In this document: positions 1 to 14,158 of the stretch, piece by piece
Position numbering within the stretch: position 1 is the stretch's first letter
Layout: each line of letters opens with the position of its first letter
Assembly: GCA_965229345.1 (NCBI GenBank)
Contig: OZ245872.1
Location: 3,224,001-3,288,000 of the forward strand
From: PBB1 sp965229345
GTDB taxonomy: Bacteria > Pseudomonadota > Gammaproteobacteria > Burkholderiales > Burkholderiaceae_C
Direction: 5' to 3'
Length of the DNA: 64,000 bases
Made by a program: the position numbers and the translations under genes
Notes under the pieces: model-generated
The model's database searches: none
What the model saw: only the letters and a program-made list of their open reading frames with translations
Told to the model about the DNA's origin: nothing

Positions 1-231
1 GCCCTCAAGCAGACCGCCGAAACCCTGGGTGCGGGCCTCGACTTCGTCAGGGTCGACCTGTACGACACCACTGGTGGCATCGTGCTCGGCGAGATGACCC
101 TTTACCCGGAAGCCGGCGGCCCGGACACTCCGACCGCCTGTCCGGTGTTCAACCAGTGGTTGGCCGACTGCTGGCGTGAGGCCTGGCAGGAACTGGGTTG
201 GGTGCCGGGGCGGTGGCGACCGCGGGCCTGA
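1..231 (+). CDS. TupA-like ATP-grasp protein, C-terminal fragment
   Basis: Open from the first base to a TGA at 229-231, giving 76 residues; the N-terminus lies outside the window. The segment DFVRVDLYDT followed by GEMTLYPEAG matches the end of TupA-like ATP-grasp proteins, which are usually found in cell-surface polysaccharide (teichuronopeptide or exopolysaccharide) loci. In that family the Asp and Glu of this stretch bind metal-ATP. It converges on the PEP-CTERM gene, in keeping with an exopolysaccharide neighbourhood to the left. The family call rests on a short fragment and the substrate cannot be told. Confidence 0.6.
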   Translation, partial: ALKQTAETLGAGLDFVRVDLYDTTGGIVLGEMTLYPEAGGPDTPTACPVFNQWLADCWREAWQELGWVPGRWRPRA

Positions 232-274
232 CGTTCATCGTCAAGCCCGCGATCTGAACTTCGTCACCGAGCAA

Positions 275-1075
275 TCAGGGGCGAGCGCGACAACGCCAAG
301 CCAGCACCGTGAGCCCGGCAACGAACAACGCCGTACTGCCTGGCTCGGGCACCGGGCTGGTCGTCACTGCGGACTGGAAAGCCAGGTGATCCACTGCGAA
401 GCCATCACCGCTGAAGTTGTCCAGCGTGATGCTGTGGATCAGATCGCCATTGTTTGCATCGATGCGCAGGTATCCGTGGCGCGTGTTGAAGGTGAACGGG
501 CCCTCGGTGACGAACTGGGTCTCGGTTTGGGCCCCGAGCAGCCCCAGCAGATCTGGCACAACCACCGTGCCATTGACCAGCAGGCTGTTGTTGGCATGAT
601 CGATTTGCTCCAGGCTGAAGCCCACGGAGGTTGCACCGCCCTGGAAATCGAACTGCAGATCTTTCCAGTTTGCCGAATCGCCGTACCAATGGTAGGACGC
701 AGGTCCTGGATGGTTGATCAGCACATGGCTGCCATCCCAGACGCCTTGGCGGAAGGCCTGGATCGACTGCGATGGATGGGCCACATCGGTGTCGTTGTCA
801 GTGAGCGGATCGAAAACGGAATTCACCGGCAGAACCGATGACGGGCCGAAATTGCCCGTGGAACCGTTCAGACGCGACACCGTCAGGCCGGTGACCAATG
901 CGGTGTCTTCGAAGTTTTCAATCGTGTAGCCAGCCACGCCCAGGGTGCCGTCACTGGCGCCCCATTGATTGGGCGCGAAGGTCGTGACAGAGAACCCGGC
1001 CTGCGCCGTACCGAACACGCCGCTGACCACGACCGCCAGCGCCAGGCGCGGCCACAACGTGGTGATCATCTTCAT
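275..1075 (-). CDS. PEP-CTERM sorting domain protein
   Basis: 266-residue exported protein. An N-terminal signal peptide (MKMITTLWPRLALAVVVSGV, cleavage near AQA) is followed by a beta-rich secreted region with no recognised enzyme motif. The C-terminus has the PEP-CTERM sorting signal: VPEPGST at about 241-247, a hydrophobic helix, then Arg-rich WRCRARP. In Gram-negative bacteria with the EpsH/XrtA exosortase system this tag is cleaved during export linked to exopolysaccharide production. The start has a strong ribosome binding site (GGGAGGAG at 1078-1085). No exosortase lies in the window. The function of the mature part is unknown. Confidence 0.85.
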   Translation of the reverse strand: MKMITTLWPRLALAVVVSGVFGTAQAGFSVTTFAPNQWGASDGTLGVAGYTIENFEDTALVTGLTVSRLNGSTGNFGPSSVLPVNSVFDPLTDNDTDVAHPSQSIQAFRQGVWDGSHVLINHPGPASYHWYGDSANWKDLQFDFQGGATSVGFSLEQIDHANNSLLVNGTVVVPDLLGLLGAQTETQFVTEGPFTFNTRHGYLRIDANNGDLIHSITLDNFSGDGFAVDHLAFQSAVTTSPVPEPGSTALFVAGLTVLAWRCRARP

Positions 1076-1302
1076 TTCTCCTCCCGTGTCTGTCCGAATG
1101 TCAGTGTTCTTTGCAGAGTCAAGCCGAAGGGCTTGCCCATCAAAATTTTCGCAAACCTCAGACCACTCACCACCCCCGGTTCAAGGGGCTCGTTTGTACT
1201 TGCGTGCCGTGAAGGCAGCCTCAGCTCTTGGGGGGAACTGCCGGCCTGCGGCGCCGGCACTCTCTAAATGCCCGTAACCGCGGCACGACCCATCCCGAGC
1301 GC

Positions 1303-1731
1303 TCAACCCCAGGCACCTTGCGCCTCGGCCCAACCGATCACGGCGATCGGTGAGCCATCGGGTTGAATGAAGGTCAGCGGGCCGAGGAAGGTCATGTAGA
1401 ACTCGCTGTCGACGGGGAACTGGGTCTTGTCGTGGCGAGCACCCGAGGCCTCGAAGCCGTAGCCGGGGGCGACGGCGGTGTCGCCACCTGCGGCCTTGCC
1501 GCCGCGCACGTCCATGCGGCCCTTCGTCAGCAGGTATTCCCCGGGCCCGGCGTGAACATGCGGCGCGAACGACGAGCCGGCCGGGCAATCGAAGATCGCC
1601 GTCCAGGCGCCCTGCTCAGGTGACACGTGCAGCAGCTTCCAGCGAATACCGCCGGTCGAGAACGCATCGGGAAACGGCTGCCAGGACAGCGCGTCGATCT
1701 GCACATATTCCTCTTGGGTCTTCGGCTTCAT
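1303..1731 (-). CDS. cupin domain protein
   Basis: 142-residue single-domain cupin. Cupin motif 1 is visible as APHVHAGPGEYLLTKGRMDV, with two metal-ligand His and a Glu. The second motif region carries GYGFEASGARHDKT with a further His. The length and the FIQPDG segment resemble ChrR-type or acetylacetone/2,4'-dihydroxyacetophenone dioxygenase-like cupins, so a small metal-dependent dioxygenase or sensor is plausible. AGGAG about 5 nt upstream supports the ATG at 1731. The gene lies 31 nt downstream of the metalloprotease gene on the same strand. The substrate is unknown. Confidence 0.7.
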   Translation of the reverse strand: MKPKTQEEYVQIDALSWQPFPDAFSTGGIRWKLLHVSPEQGAWTAIFDCPAGSSFAPHVHAGPGEYLLTKGRMDVRGGKAAGGDTAVAPGYGFEASGARHDKTQFPVDSEFYMTFLGPLTFIQPDGSPIAVIGWAEAQGAWG

Positions 1732-1762
1732 CGTGTCTCCTCGGTGGTTGGCTGCGATGGGC

Positions 1763-4554
1763 TCACACCCCCGTGCGCGTGAGCTTGGCGGTCAGTGCCT
1801 GTTGCAGCGTGTCGGCACTGTCTTGCAGGTGCGCCTGCGCTTCGGCACTGAGGCCGGGGCGCTTGGCGGCGGTGTTCAGGCGGGTCAGCAGCGTCTGCGC
1901 CTGCGCACGCACCAGGCTGCGCGCGTCGGCGCGGCTCAGCGCGCCGGGGCGCAGCAGCTGGTTGGCGATGCGGGTCACATACTCGCGCTGCAGCTCGCGG
2001 CGCAGCGACGGGATGTCGCCCGATTGGTCCAGCTCGCTCCACACGGCATCGTTCAGCCGGCGATACAGCTCCGAGAGCCGAAGCGCGTCTTTCGGCAGCT
2101 TGTCCTCACTGTCGAGCAGGCGCACCGACACGCCGTCGCTGAGCAGGTTCCCCAGCACGTTGCGCTGCAGCTCGATCACCAGCGCGGCCAGCGAAAAATC
2201 GGTGACCAGCGCGGTGGCCGGCGTGCCGTCGCCACGCAATGCAGCATCGCTGCGCTCGAGAAAATCAACCGCCAGCTTGCGTTGCAACGCCGGCGAGATG
2301 CGGAAGCTGTCGGCCGACAGGAAGCCGCGTGCCAGCAGGTCGAGCGCGGCGCGCTGGTCGGCCGCCGGCTTCGGCGACAAGGGGTCGCGGCCGCTGCCCG
2401 CGTGGTCGCGCAGCGTGCGCACGCCGCCGATCTGCCGCGTCAGCACATTCGCCGCGCGGCCCATGTCGCGCAGCGCATAGGTGACCGAGCGGCGCAGCAC
2501 CGCATAGTCCTGATCGGCCGGCAAGGTGCGCGTTTCCTGGCGCGAGAGCAGATCGCGTGCGATCGTGATGCGCTTGCGGGCAAAGGCGACGACATCGGTG
2601 CCGAGATCGAACTGCAGTGTCTCGGGGTCGACGCCGAAGAAGTTGTCTTCGTCGGTGCCGAAGGCCAGCAGCGGCTCGGCGCTGCGCGCGGCGATCTTGG
2701 CCAGCGCGCTGGCTTCCTGATCGGGTGGCAGCGGGCGGTAGGCGTACTCGATGGCCCAGTAGTCGTAGGGCCCGATGGTGGCGTTGAACACCGTGCCCTG
2801 CTTGGGCAAGGGCACGCCGGGTGCGGCCAGGTTCAGCGCAGCGTATTCCATCACCGAGCCGCTGATGCCGTGGCTGGCGGTGAAGGCCGGATCGGCCAGC
2901 TGCGCTTCGGTGTACGCACGTGAAGAACGGAAGTTGTGGCGCAGGCCCAGCGTGTGGCCGACCTCGTGCATCGTCACGTCCTTCATGTAGCCCTGCACGA
3001 ACGCCTCGGCCTCCGGGCTGTCGGGCGCGATGTCGCCACGGGCTTCCAGCACATCGAGCGCGTAGCCCAACTGCTCGGCCGCCTGATCGGCGTAGGCACA
3101 CCAGGCTTGCGGCCGCATGCCGCGGGCGGCCAGTTCAGGCGGCAGTTCGGGCGATGCGCTCAATGGCGACGACGCCAGCACCTGGGACCGCAGTGCGCGC
3201 AGGCTGCGCGATGACAGGCTCTCGATGCCGATGTCGGCGTCAAGGATCTCCCCCGAGCGTGGATCGACATGGCTCGGGCCGATGGCACCGAAGGCCGGAT
3301 TCGAATTGGTCATCCAGCGCACCGAGGCACGGCCGAAATCCAGCGTGTCCCAGGGTGCATCGTCGGGCTGCACCTCGACACGGATCGCGTCCTTGAATCC
3401 GATCTTCTCGAAGGCCTTGTTCCATTCGAGGATGCCGGCGGTGATCGAGGCGCGGTACTTCTCGGGAATGGTGCGATCGAGCCAGTAAGTGATCGGCTTG
3501 ACCGGTGTCGACAACTCGGCCGCGGGGTCTGATTTCTCCAGCCGCCAGCGGTTCACAAAGCGCTGGCGCGGCGAGCGCGACAGGTCGTCGCTGAAGTCGG
3601 AGCGGTTGCTGGTGAAGTGGCCGATGCGGCCATCGGCGGGGCGTGGCGCCATCACCTGCTCGGGCAAACGGGCCAGCGAGTAATGCAGCGTCATGAACAG
3701 GCTGCGCGGGTCGGGCACGGTCTGCGGTTGCGACGGCTGCGGCGCCCCGGGAGGCGCGGCCCCCGGGTTCGGCAGCGCGATGGTGCCGGTGGCGTAATGG
3801 CTCAGCACCTCAAGCACCAGCAGGTCCTCGGTGGCGCGCACATCGGTGATCACCGAGTTGCGCCCGTCAAGCGCATAGCCTTGCCGGTACTGTCGCTGCA
3901 GGCCCTGCACGATGCCCATCATGTCGTTGACGAACAGTGCGTTCGCGTCGACCAGCACCGATTTCCGATCGGGATGCGGCAGGCTGGCCACCGGCGTTGC
4001 CGACAGCAGGCTGGGCGAGAAGGCCGCGTCGACCGCACGGCCGGTGGGTGTCTTCGATGCGGCCACGTACTCGGTGTTGCGCGCGACCATCTGCACCACG
4101 TTGTAGATGCGCCGGAACTCGATCACCAGCTCGTCGCCCATCAGGCCGCCGAAGAAGCGCGGTTCGCCGAGGCCGGTCTTCAGCTTGGGCGACAGGAACA
4201 GCGGCTGATTGAAGTCGGACGGCTTCAGCTCGATCCAGACCTTCTCGTCCTTCTGCCACAGCGTGAACAGGCCGCTGATCTGCCGGGCGTCCTTGATGAC
4301 CTCGGCGAACGGGCGCGGTGCGCCGGGCGCTGCAGCGGCTGCCGGTGCGGCACCGGGCGCAGACGGCGGACGCGCCGCTGCGTTGGCGGGGGCGGCCGTC
4401 GGTGCACCGGCGTTGGCACCGAACGAGGACGCTGCTGCAGGCGCACGCTGAGACGATGGCGCCGGCGGAACCGCCGCACAGGCCGCCAGCAGCCAGGCCG
4501 CGACCGACACCGACAGGTTCAGCAGCAGCCTGCTGCCGGGCAGCGCGCCTGCCG

Positions 4555-4558
<4 letters not shown>
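1763..4558 (-). CDS. zinc-dependent metalloprotease lipoprotein (DUF4953/DUF5117 type)
   Basis: 931 residues. It begins with a lipoprotein signal peptide (MTAGALPGSRLLLNLSV...AWLLAAC), so it is probably an envelope-anchored protease. A low-complexity Ala/Pro linker (about 25-80) follows. Next come the DUF5118/DUF5117-like region and a metzincin-like zinc site HEVGHTLGLRH near residue 530, followed by the DUF4953 region with SVMEYAA. The start is the ATG at 4558 that overlaps the ettA stop (ATGA). The longer open frame would read deep into ettA, so it was not used. The overlap implies translational coupling with ettA. Substrates are unknown. Confidence 0.85.
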
Positions 4559-6219
<1,661 letters not shown>

Positions 6220-6535
6220 GGTTGCCTTGAAGAATTCAGTGAATGACAAACGGTGTTCGGCGCCTGAGGGCCGGTGGCGACGGTCGGGCCGCGCAGGCTC
6301 CGTCGACGCAAACACCGTATTGTCGTTGCTCGAGGTTTGCCACCGATTCGCCTGCCTGATCGGCCTCGAAATCAGGGAAAACCCGTTAGACTCGCCCGAA
6401 CCAGCCGGAATCCAGTCGCCGCGCTGATGTCATCCTGACCGGGCCCGCGTTGTTCTGGCGCCCAGCACACCCCTCTGCCTGCGACTGGCGCTCGTCCATC
6501 GAGCGACAGGCCGATCCGCTGTTTGGAATCTCCTC
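6220..6535. other. divergent intergenic region ettA/rhlE (316 bp)
   Basis: This gap must hold both divergent promoters. It has no convincing open frame, tRNA or terminator. I found no good sigma-70 pair. The rhlE start is preceded by only a weak purine-rich stretch (GGAAT at about 6525). Confidence 0.5.
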
Positions 6536-8038
6536 ATGTCTTTTGAATCTCTCGGCCTCGCCGAGCCCTTGCTGCGTGCCGTCGCTGAATACGGTTACAC
6601 CACCCCCACCCCCATCCAGATGCAGGCGATCCCCGTCGTGCTCGGCGGAGGTGACCTGCTCGGTGGCGCGCAGACCGGCACCGGCAAGACGGCCGGCTTC
6701 ACGCTGCCGATGCTGCACCGGCTGATGGAAAAGCCCGCGGTGCGCGATGCCAAAGGCAAGCTGCCGATCCGCGCGCTGATCCTGACACCCACGCGCGAAC
6801 TCGCGGCCCAGGTCGAGGAAAGCGTGCGCACCTACGGCAAGTACAGCAAGCTCACCTCGATGGTGATGTTCGGCGGCGTCGGCATGCAGCCGCAGATCGA
6901 CAAGCTGCGCCGCGGTGTCGACATCCTGGTCGCCACGCCGGGCCGCCTGCTCGACCACCATCAGCAGCGCACGCTGGACCTGAGCCACGTCGAGATCTTC
7001 GTGCTCGACGAAGCCGACCGGATGCTCGACATGGGCTTCATCCACGACATCAAGAAGGTGCTGGCCATCGTGCCGGCGCAAAAGCAGAGCCTGCTGTTCA
7101 GTGCCACCTTCAGCGACGAGATCAAGGCGCTGGCCGACAAGCTGTTGAACAAGCCCGCACTGATCGAGGTGGCGCGTCGCAACCAAACCAACGATGCCAT
7201 CGCGCAAAAGGTGCACCCGGTCGGTCGCGACATGAAGAAGGACCTGCTGGCGCACCTGATCAAGTCGAACGACTGGGAGCAGGTGCTGGTCTTCACGCGG
7301 ATGAAGAGTGGCGCCAACAAGCTGGTCGAGTTCCTGGAGAAGCAGGGCATCAGCGCGATGGCGATCCACGGCAACAAGAGCCAGGGCGCCCGCACCAAGG
7401 CACTGGCCGAGTTCAAGACCGGCGACCTGACGGTGCTGGTGGCCACAGACATCGCCGCACGCGGCATCGACATCGACATGCTGCCGCACGTGGTGAATTA
7501 CGAGCTGCCGAACGTGCCTGAAGACTACGTGCACCGCATCGGCCGCACCGGCCGCGCCGGCGCGCAAGGCGAGGCGATCTCGCTGGTCTGCCCCGACGAG
7601 AACGGCTTCCTGCGCGATATCGAGCGGCTGATCAAGCGCGAGATCCCGAAAGAGGTCATCGACGGCTTTGCACCTCCGGCTGGCGAGAAGGCCGAGCCGA
7701 TCGTGCTGGGCCGCATGGTCATCGGTGAAGGCGCCGGCCGCGGCGGTTTCCGCACCAGCGGCGGTGGGGGACGCAGTGGCAGCGGAGGTGGCGGTCGGGG
7801 TCGCAATGACGGCCGTTCAGCGCCGTCGCGCTCGGGCGGTGGCGGTTACGGCGGCGCGCCAGCACGATCGGGCTCAGGCGGCGGTGGCCAAGCCCCGCGC
7901 GCGCCAGCTCGCGATGGCAATGCACCGCAAGGCGCCCGCGCAGCTTCACCGGCGGCTCGTCCGTCCGGCCCCCGGCCAGAGCCACGACGTGACGGTGGTG
8001 CACCGTTCACCCCGCGCTCGACCGGACCGAAGCGCTGA
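6536..8038 (+). CDS. rhlE: DEAD-box ATP-dependent RNA helicase RhlE
   Basis: 500 residues. An N-terminal Q motif (GYTTPTPIQMQAIP) is followed by Walker A AQTGTGKT (45-52), PTRELA, the DEAD box VLDEADRMLDMGF (about 157), SAT as SATFSDE, ARGIDI and HRIGRTGRAG. The order is complete for a two-RecA-domain DEAD-box helicase. The last 110 residues are a disordered Gly/Arg/Ser/Pro tail with RGG-like repeats, an RNA-binding feature typical of RhlE in betaproteobacteria. RhlE remodels structured RNA in ribosome assembly and mRNA decay. The gene ends in a strong terminator at 8062-8090. Confidence 0.93.
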   Translation: MSFESLGLAEPLLRAVAEYGYTTPTPIQMQAIPVVLGGGDLLGGAQTGTGKTAGFTLPMLHRLMEKPAVRDAKGKLPIRALILTPTRELAAQVEESVRTYGKYSKLTSMVMFGGVGMQPQIDKLRRGVDILVATPGRLLDHHQQRTLDLSHVEIFVLDEADRMLDMGFIHDIKKVLAIVPAQKQSLLFSATFSDEIKALADKLLNKPALIEVARRNQTNDAIAQKVHPVGRDMKKDLLAHLIKSNDWEQVLVFTRMKSGANKLVEFLEKQGISAMAIHGNKSQGARTKALAEFKTGDLTVLVATDIAARGIDIDMLPHVVNYELPNVPEDYVHRIGRTGRAGAQGEAISLVCPDENGFLRDIERLIKREIPKEVIDGFAPPAGEKAEPIVLGRMVIGEGAGRGGFRTSGGGGRSGSGGGGRGRNDGRSAPSRSGGGGYGGAPARSGSGGGGQAPRAPARDGNAPQGARAASPAARPSGPRPEPRRDGGAPFTPRSTGPKR

Positions 8039-8061
8039 GCGACCCGCAGATCTTCGCCATC

Positions 8062-8090
8062 AAAAAACCCGGCCGAGGCCGGGTTTTTTT
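8062..8090. terminator. bidirectional rho-independent terminator after rhlE
   Basis: A GC-rich inverted repeat (CCCGGCC / GGCCGGG around GAG) is flanked by an A run on the left and a T run on the right, so it works as an intrinsic terminator on both strands. It sits exactly between the convergent rhlE and the small gene ending at 8106. Confidence 0.93.
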
Positions 8091-8105
8091 GTGGGTAGAA
8101 CCCGA

Positions 8106-8342
8106 TCAGGACGAAGCAGGCTTCGCAGCAGCCGGGGCCTTGTCGGTCGCGTGCTCGTGCTTGTGCTTGTGCTTGACAGCAGGTTTGGCAGCCGACGCGG
8201 GAACAGCCGGCGTTGCAGGCGTCGCGGCAGTCACGGCGGGCGTGGCCGGCGTCGCTGGGGTTGCGGGCGTGGCAGCAGGCGCTTGGGCGTAAGCGCCGAA
8301 CGAGAAAGCGGCAACAACAACAGCGGCGATGATCTTCTTCAT
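8106..8342 (-). CDS. small exported Ala/Pro/Thr-repeat, His-rich protein
   Basis: 78 residues. A clear signal peptide (MKKIIAAVVVAAFSFGAYAQ) precedes a low-complexity mature part with repeated ATPATPATP units. A His-Lys tract KHKHKHEH at about 57-64 and an AAAKPASS tail follow. No enzyme domain is present. The His/Lys block could bind metal ions or nucleic acid, but that is conjecture. It converges on rhlE and shares its terminator. A 78-residue secreted protein of this composition is real in my judgement because the signal peptide is complete and the frame ends at the terminator. Confidence 0.75.
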   Translation of the reverse strand: MKKIIAAVVVAAFSFGAYAQAPAATPATPATPATPAVTAATPATPAVPASAAKPAVKHKHKHEHATDKAPAAAKPASS

Positions 8343-8479
8343 GATGAGGCGATTCCTTGGGAAGGTTGAAGAGCGATCGGCTTCGATCAGCTCTGTGCAT
8401 TCAACGGCACCCTTTTGATTGCGGTTGACAAACATCTGCGCGAAGTTTGAAGGCCGGCGCCCAACGCCGTTGGCACCGC

Positions 8480-9361
8480 TCAATCGAAGCGCCGCTCCCG
8501 CAGCCATTTGGTAGCGACCCACTTCTCGCCTTCCAGCACCGGTGCGCCGCCGTGCAGCGTGCGCGTCATTGGGTGCGGACGGTCGTAGCTGAAGAACACC
8601 GCATTGCCTTTGATCGGCAGCACGCTGAAGTGCGCATCGGGGAACACCGTGGCACCGCCTCGTGCCGGTGTGTTGAGGTACATCACCAGGCTGGCCACCC
8701 GCTGGCCACCGCGTTCCAGCACCGCAGCGGTGCCCGGTTGCAGCGGGTCGAAATAGTCGTAGTGCGGTTTGTATTCGGTGTTCGCTCGGTAGCGCAGCAC
8801 CTGAAGACCCTCGCCGTTCTCCAGGGGCCAAGCCAGCAACGCGGCAATGCGCTGCTCGATGCGCGCACACAGCGCGTTCTCGGCACGCTCGAAAAACATG
8901 CCTTCGCTGGTGCGCGCGTCGTTGACCTCGCTGCCGCCGGTGCTCGCTGCGACGGTCTCGGAACGCGCCAGCCGCGCCGCAGCCAGTGCGATCAAGCCAT
9001 CGCATTCCGCCTCAGACAGGAACTCGCCGAGGACGACGATGCGCGGATTCAGCAAGCTCGCCAGCACGTGGACACTGCTGGCACGAGCGTCGGCCTGTCT
9101 TTCAGGCATCTCGGACTGGTGCACCAGGCTGCCGTCGGCCGCCATCGGCTCGGGCACGCGCGTGGGTGACGGCAGGCCAGCGGCCTGCGTGTGATCGACC
9201 CCGCCGCTGCGCAAGGTCTCTTCGAGCGCCTGCTCAGCCACCTCGCTGGACCAGCCGCTCTCGCGCATCGCCTGCAGCACCACTTGCGGAGGCTGGCCCG
9301 CACCGGCCTGCTCGGCGATCCAGCGTTGCAGCTCAGGTGTGATGTGCTGGGCTGCCGGCAT
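8480..9361 (-). CDS. 2OG-Fe(II) oxygenase, prolyl 4-hydroxylase-like
   Basis: 293 residues. The C-terminal double-stranded beta-helix domain (about 105-293) carries the Fe(II) triad H200-x-D202 (KPHYDYFDP) and H270 (TRTLHGG), with a basic residue about 10 positions on (EGEKW) for 2-oxoglutarate. This is the prolyl 4-hydroxylase alpha-subunit type (P4Hc), in which GGATVFP is typical. The N-terminal 60 residues look helical, with LQRWIAEQAGAGQ and a second similar helix-turn segment, perhaps for substrate binding. It starts 9 nt after the yaaA stop, so the two probably share a transcript. The protein substrate is unknown. Confidence 0.85.
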   Translation of the reverse strand: MPAAQHITPELQRWIAEQAGAGQPPQVVLQAMRESGWSSEVAEQALEETLRSGGVDHTQAAGLPSPTRVPEPMAADGSLVHQSEMPERQADARASSVHVLASLLNPRIVVLGEFLSEAECDGLIALAAARLARSETVAASTGGSEVNDARTSEGMFFERAENALCARIEQRIAALLAWPLENGEGLQVLRYRANTEYKPHYDYFDPLQPGTAAVLERGGQRVASLVMYLNTPARGGATVFPDAHFSVLPIKGNAVFFSYDRPHPMTRTLHGGAPVLEGEKWVATKWLRERRFD

Positions 9362-9370
9362 GTCGAACGG

Positions 9371-10153
9371 TCAGAGCTTGCGGCGGAAGACCAGCCGGTG
9401 CGGTTCGGACACCGCCGGCTCGAACGCATAGCCGTCGCTGTCGAAGTCCTGCAGCCCTTGCGGCGTCTGCACGCGGTGGGTGATGGCGTAGCGCGCCATC
9501 AGGCCGCGGGCGCGTTTCGCGAAGAAGCTGATGACCTTGTACTGGCCGGCTTTCCAGTCCTCGAACACGCACTCGACCACGCGGGCCTTCAACCAATGGT
9601 TGTTCGGCGTCGGCTGCACCGCCTTGAAGTACTCCTGCGACGCCAGGTTGACGACCACTGGCGACGGGTCCGAGCGCAATCGATGATTGATGTGGCGCGC
9701 CAGCGTGTCGCCCCAATAGGCGTACAGGGTCTTGCCGCGTGCGTTGGTCAGCGCGGTACCCATTTCGAGCCGATAGGGCTGCATCTTGTCGAGCGGACGC
9801 AGCAGGCCGTACAGGCCTGACAGGATCAGCAGATGCTGCTGGGCCCATTGCAGGTCTTCGTCGCCGAGCGAGGACGCGTCCAGGCCTTCGTAGACATCGC
9901 CATTGAAGGCCAGCACCGCCGGCTTGCTGTTCTTCACGGTGAAGCGCGGGCTCCACACGCCGTAGCGGCCGACGTTCAAAGCGGCCAAAGGCTCGGACAA
10001 GTCCATCAGCGCCGCGATGTCCGCGACGCTCTTGGTCTTGAGCAGGTTGATCAGCTCGGCCGACTGCGACACGAACTGGGGCGTCGTCGCGTGCGCCACC
10101 CGGGCGGGTCGTTCGAAATCAAGGGTCTTGGCAGGGGACAGCAGGAACAGCAT
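9371..10153 (-). CDS. yaaA: peroxide stress protein YaaA
   Basis: 260 residues, the usual family length. The family-specific N-terminus MLFLLSPAKTLDFE is present, as are FNGDVYEGLD, LSGLYGLLRPLD, YRLEMGT and FAKRARGLMARY. YaaA belongs to the UPF0246/DUF328 fold. In E. coli it lowers free intracellular iron during hydrogen peroxide stress and binds DNA. The start at 10153 was chosen because the family begins at MLFLLSP; the open frame runs 20 codons further upstream without family similarity. Confidence 0.95.
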   Translation of the reverse strand: MLFLLSPAKTLDFERPARVAHATTPQFVSQSAELINLLKTKSVADIAALMDLSEPLAALNVGRYGVWSPRFTVKNSKPAVLAFNGDVYEGLDASSLGDEDLQWAQQHLLILSGLYGLLRPLDKMQPYRLEMGTALTNARGKTLYAYWGDTLARHINHRLRSDPSPVVVNLASQEYFKAVQPTPNNHWLKARVVECVFEDWKAGQYKVISFFAKRARGLMARYAITHRVQTPQGLQDFDSDGYAFEPAVSEPHRLVFRRKL

Positions 10154-10255
10154 GGCTCTGACGCGAAAGAGGCGGGAAAGACACCGCACTCTATCGAAAG
10201 ATGCACCGCACACCGCGGCGCAAGCGCCAGGCCATGCACGCCCATTCGAGGCGCC

Positions 10256-10447
10256 TTACTTTTTGGCGTCGTCGACCGCGTCCTTGATCTTGTCGCCAGC
10301 CTTCTCGATCTGTTCACCGGCCTTCTGAGTGGCGTTGTCTACGGCTTTGCCCGCTTTCTCGACCGGACCCTCTTTGGGCTGGCACGCCACGATGGCCAAG
10401 GCGACCGCGGCAATGAAGACATACAAACCATTTCTGGGGTTGAACAT
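10256..10447 (-). CDS. small lipoprotein with amphipathic helix
   Basis: 63 residues. A lipoprotein signal peptide ends in a lipobox (ALAIVAC), followed by a charged helix with KAGKAVDNA / KAGEQIEKAG / KAGDKIKDA repeats of about 11 residues. Such helices occur in small stress or envelope proteins resembling late-embryogenesis-abundant or YtxH-type repeats. The start is fixed by a perfect Shine-Dalgarno CCTCC (complement GGAGG) at 10455-10459, seven bases from the ATG. The 19-codon upstream extension is therefore rejected. Function unknown; a cell-envelope stress role is only a guess. Confidence 0.8.
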   Translation of the reverse strand: MFNPRNGLYVFIAAVALAIVACQPKEGPVEKAGKAVDNATQKAGEQIEKAGDKIKDAVDDAKK

Positions 10448-10648
10448 GGTGAAACCTCCCGGATTGAGTGCCGCCAATGCTTGGCCGGCGGCTGAAAATC
10501 GCAATAGTGCGAACTGGTTGGCACTTTAGGGAGGCCTGCGCAGGCTGTCATTCGGAAGCTGTGACGCTTTGTTGTGCGCATCCTCCTACAACACACACAT
10601 TTGCTCACACGATGAGCGACGGCCGTGCCCGGCGGTGCCGACACCAGC

Positions 10649-13882
<3,234 letters not shown>

Positions 13883-13911
13883 GCGGGGATCAATGACAGC
13901 ACCATCGAATA

Positions 13912-13927
13912 CTGTTTTTATAAACAG
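13912..13927 (-). promoter_or_regulatory. LexA (SOS) box of dnaE2
   Basis: CTGTTTTTATAAACAG fits the CTG-N10-CAG LexA consensus exactly, with an AT-only centre. It lies 29 bases upstream of the proposed dnaE2 start, in a strikingly AT-rich patch within GC-rich DNA. Repression by LexA and induction by DNA damage are inferred. Confidence 0.85.
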
Positions 13928-14158
13928 TATTGTGACGCAGGTCGGACAGACGCAAGGCACAGCGAACTCGGCACGCGCTGCTCAGCCCCTCTGAGCGCAG
14001 GGGGTACTGGAAGGCTGGCTGGAGCAGGCTGATCCTGGGCGCTTCAGAGCGATCGCAACGGCGGGTATACCGGCCCTTGCGTTGTGCGGAGCCGGCTGGC
14101 AGAGTCGCTTGGGCGTGCGCTGCGTTCCACGCAAAATAAAACTCATAGCCCAAATATC

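Noticed and set aside
176..841. 221-codon plus-strand open frame
   Set aside because: It is antisense to the PEP-CTERM gene, which has a signal peptide, a sorting signal and a strong ribosome binding site. It is a GC-rich shadow frame.
10534..10545. 12-base perfect palindrome GCCTGCGCAGGC
   Set aside because: Such a short GC palindrome is expected by chance in this composition and has no promoter or terminator context.
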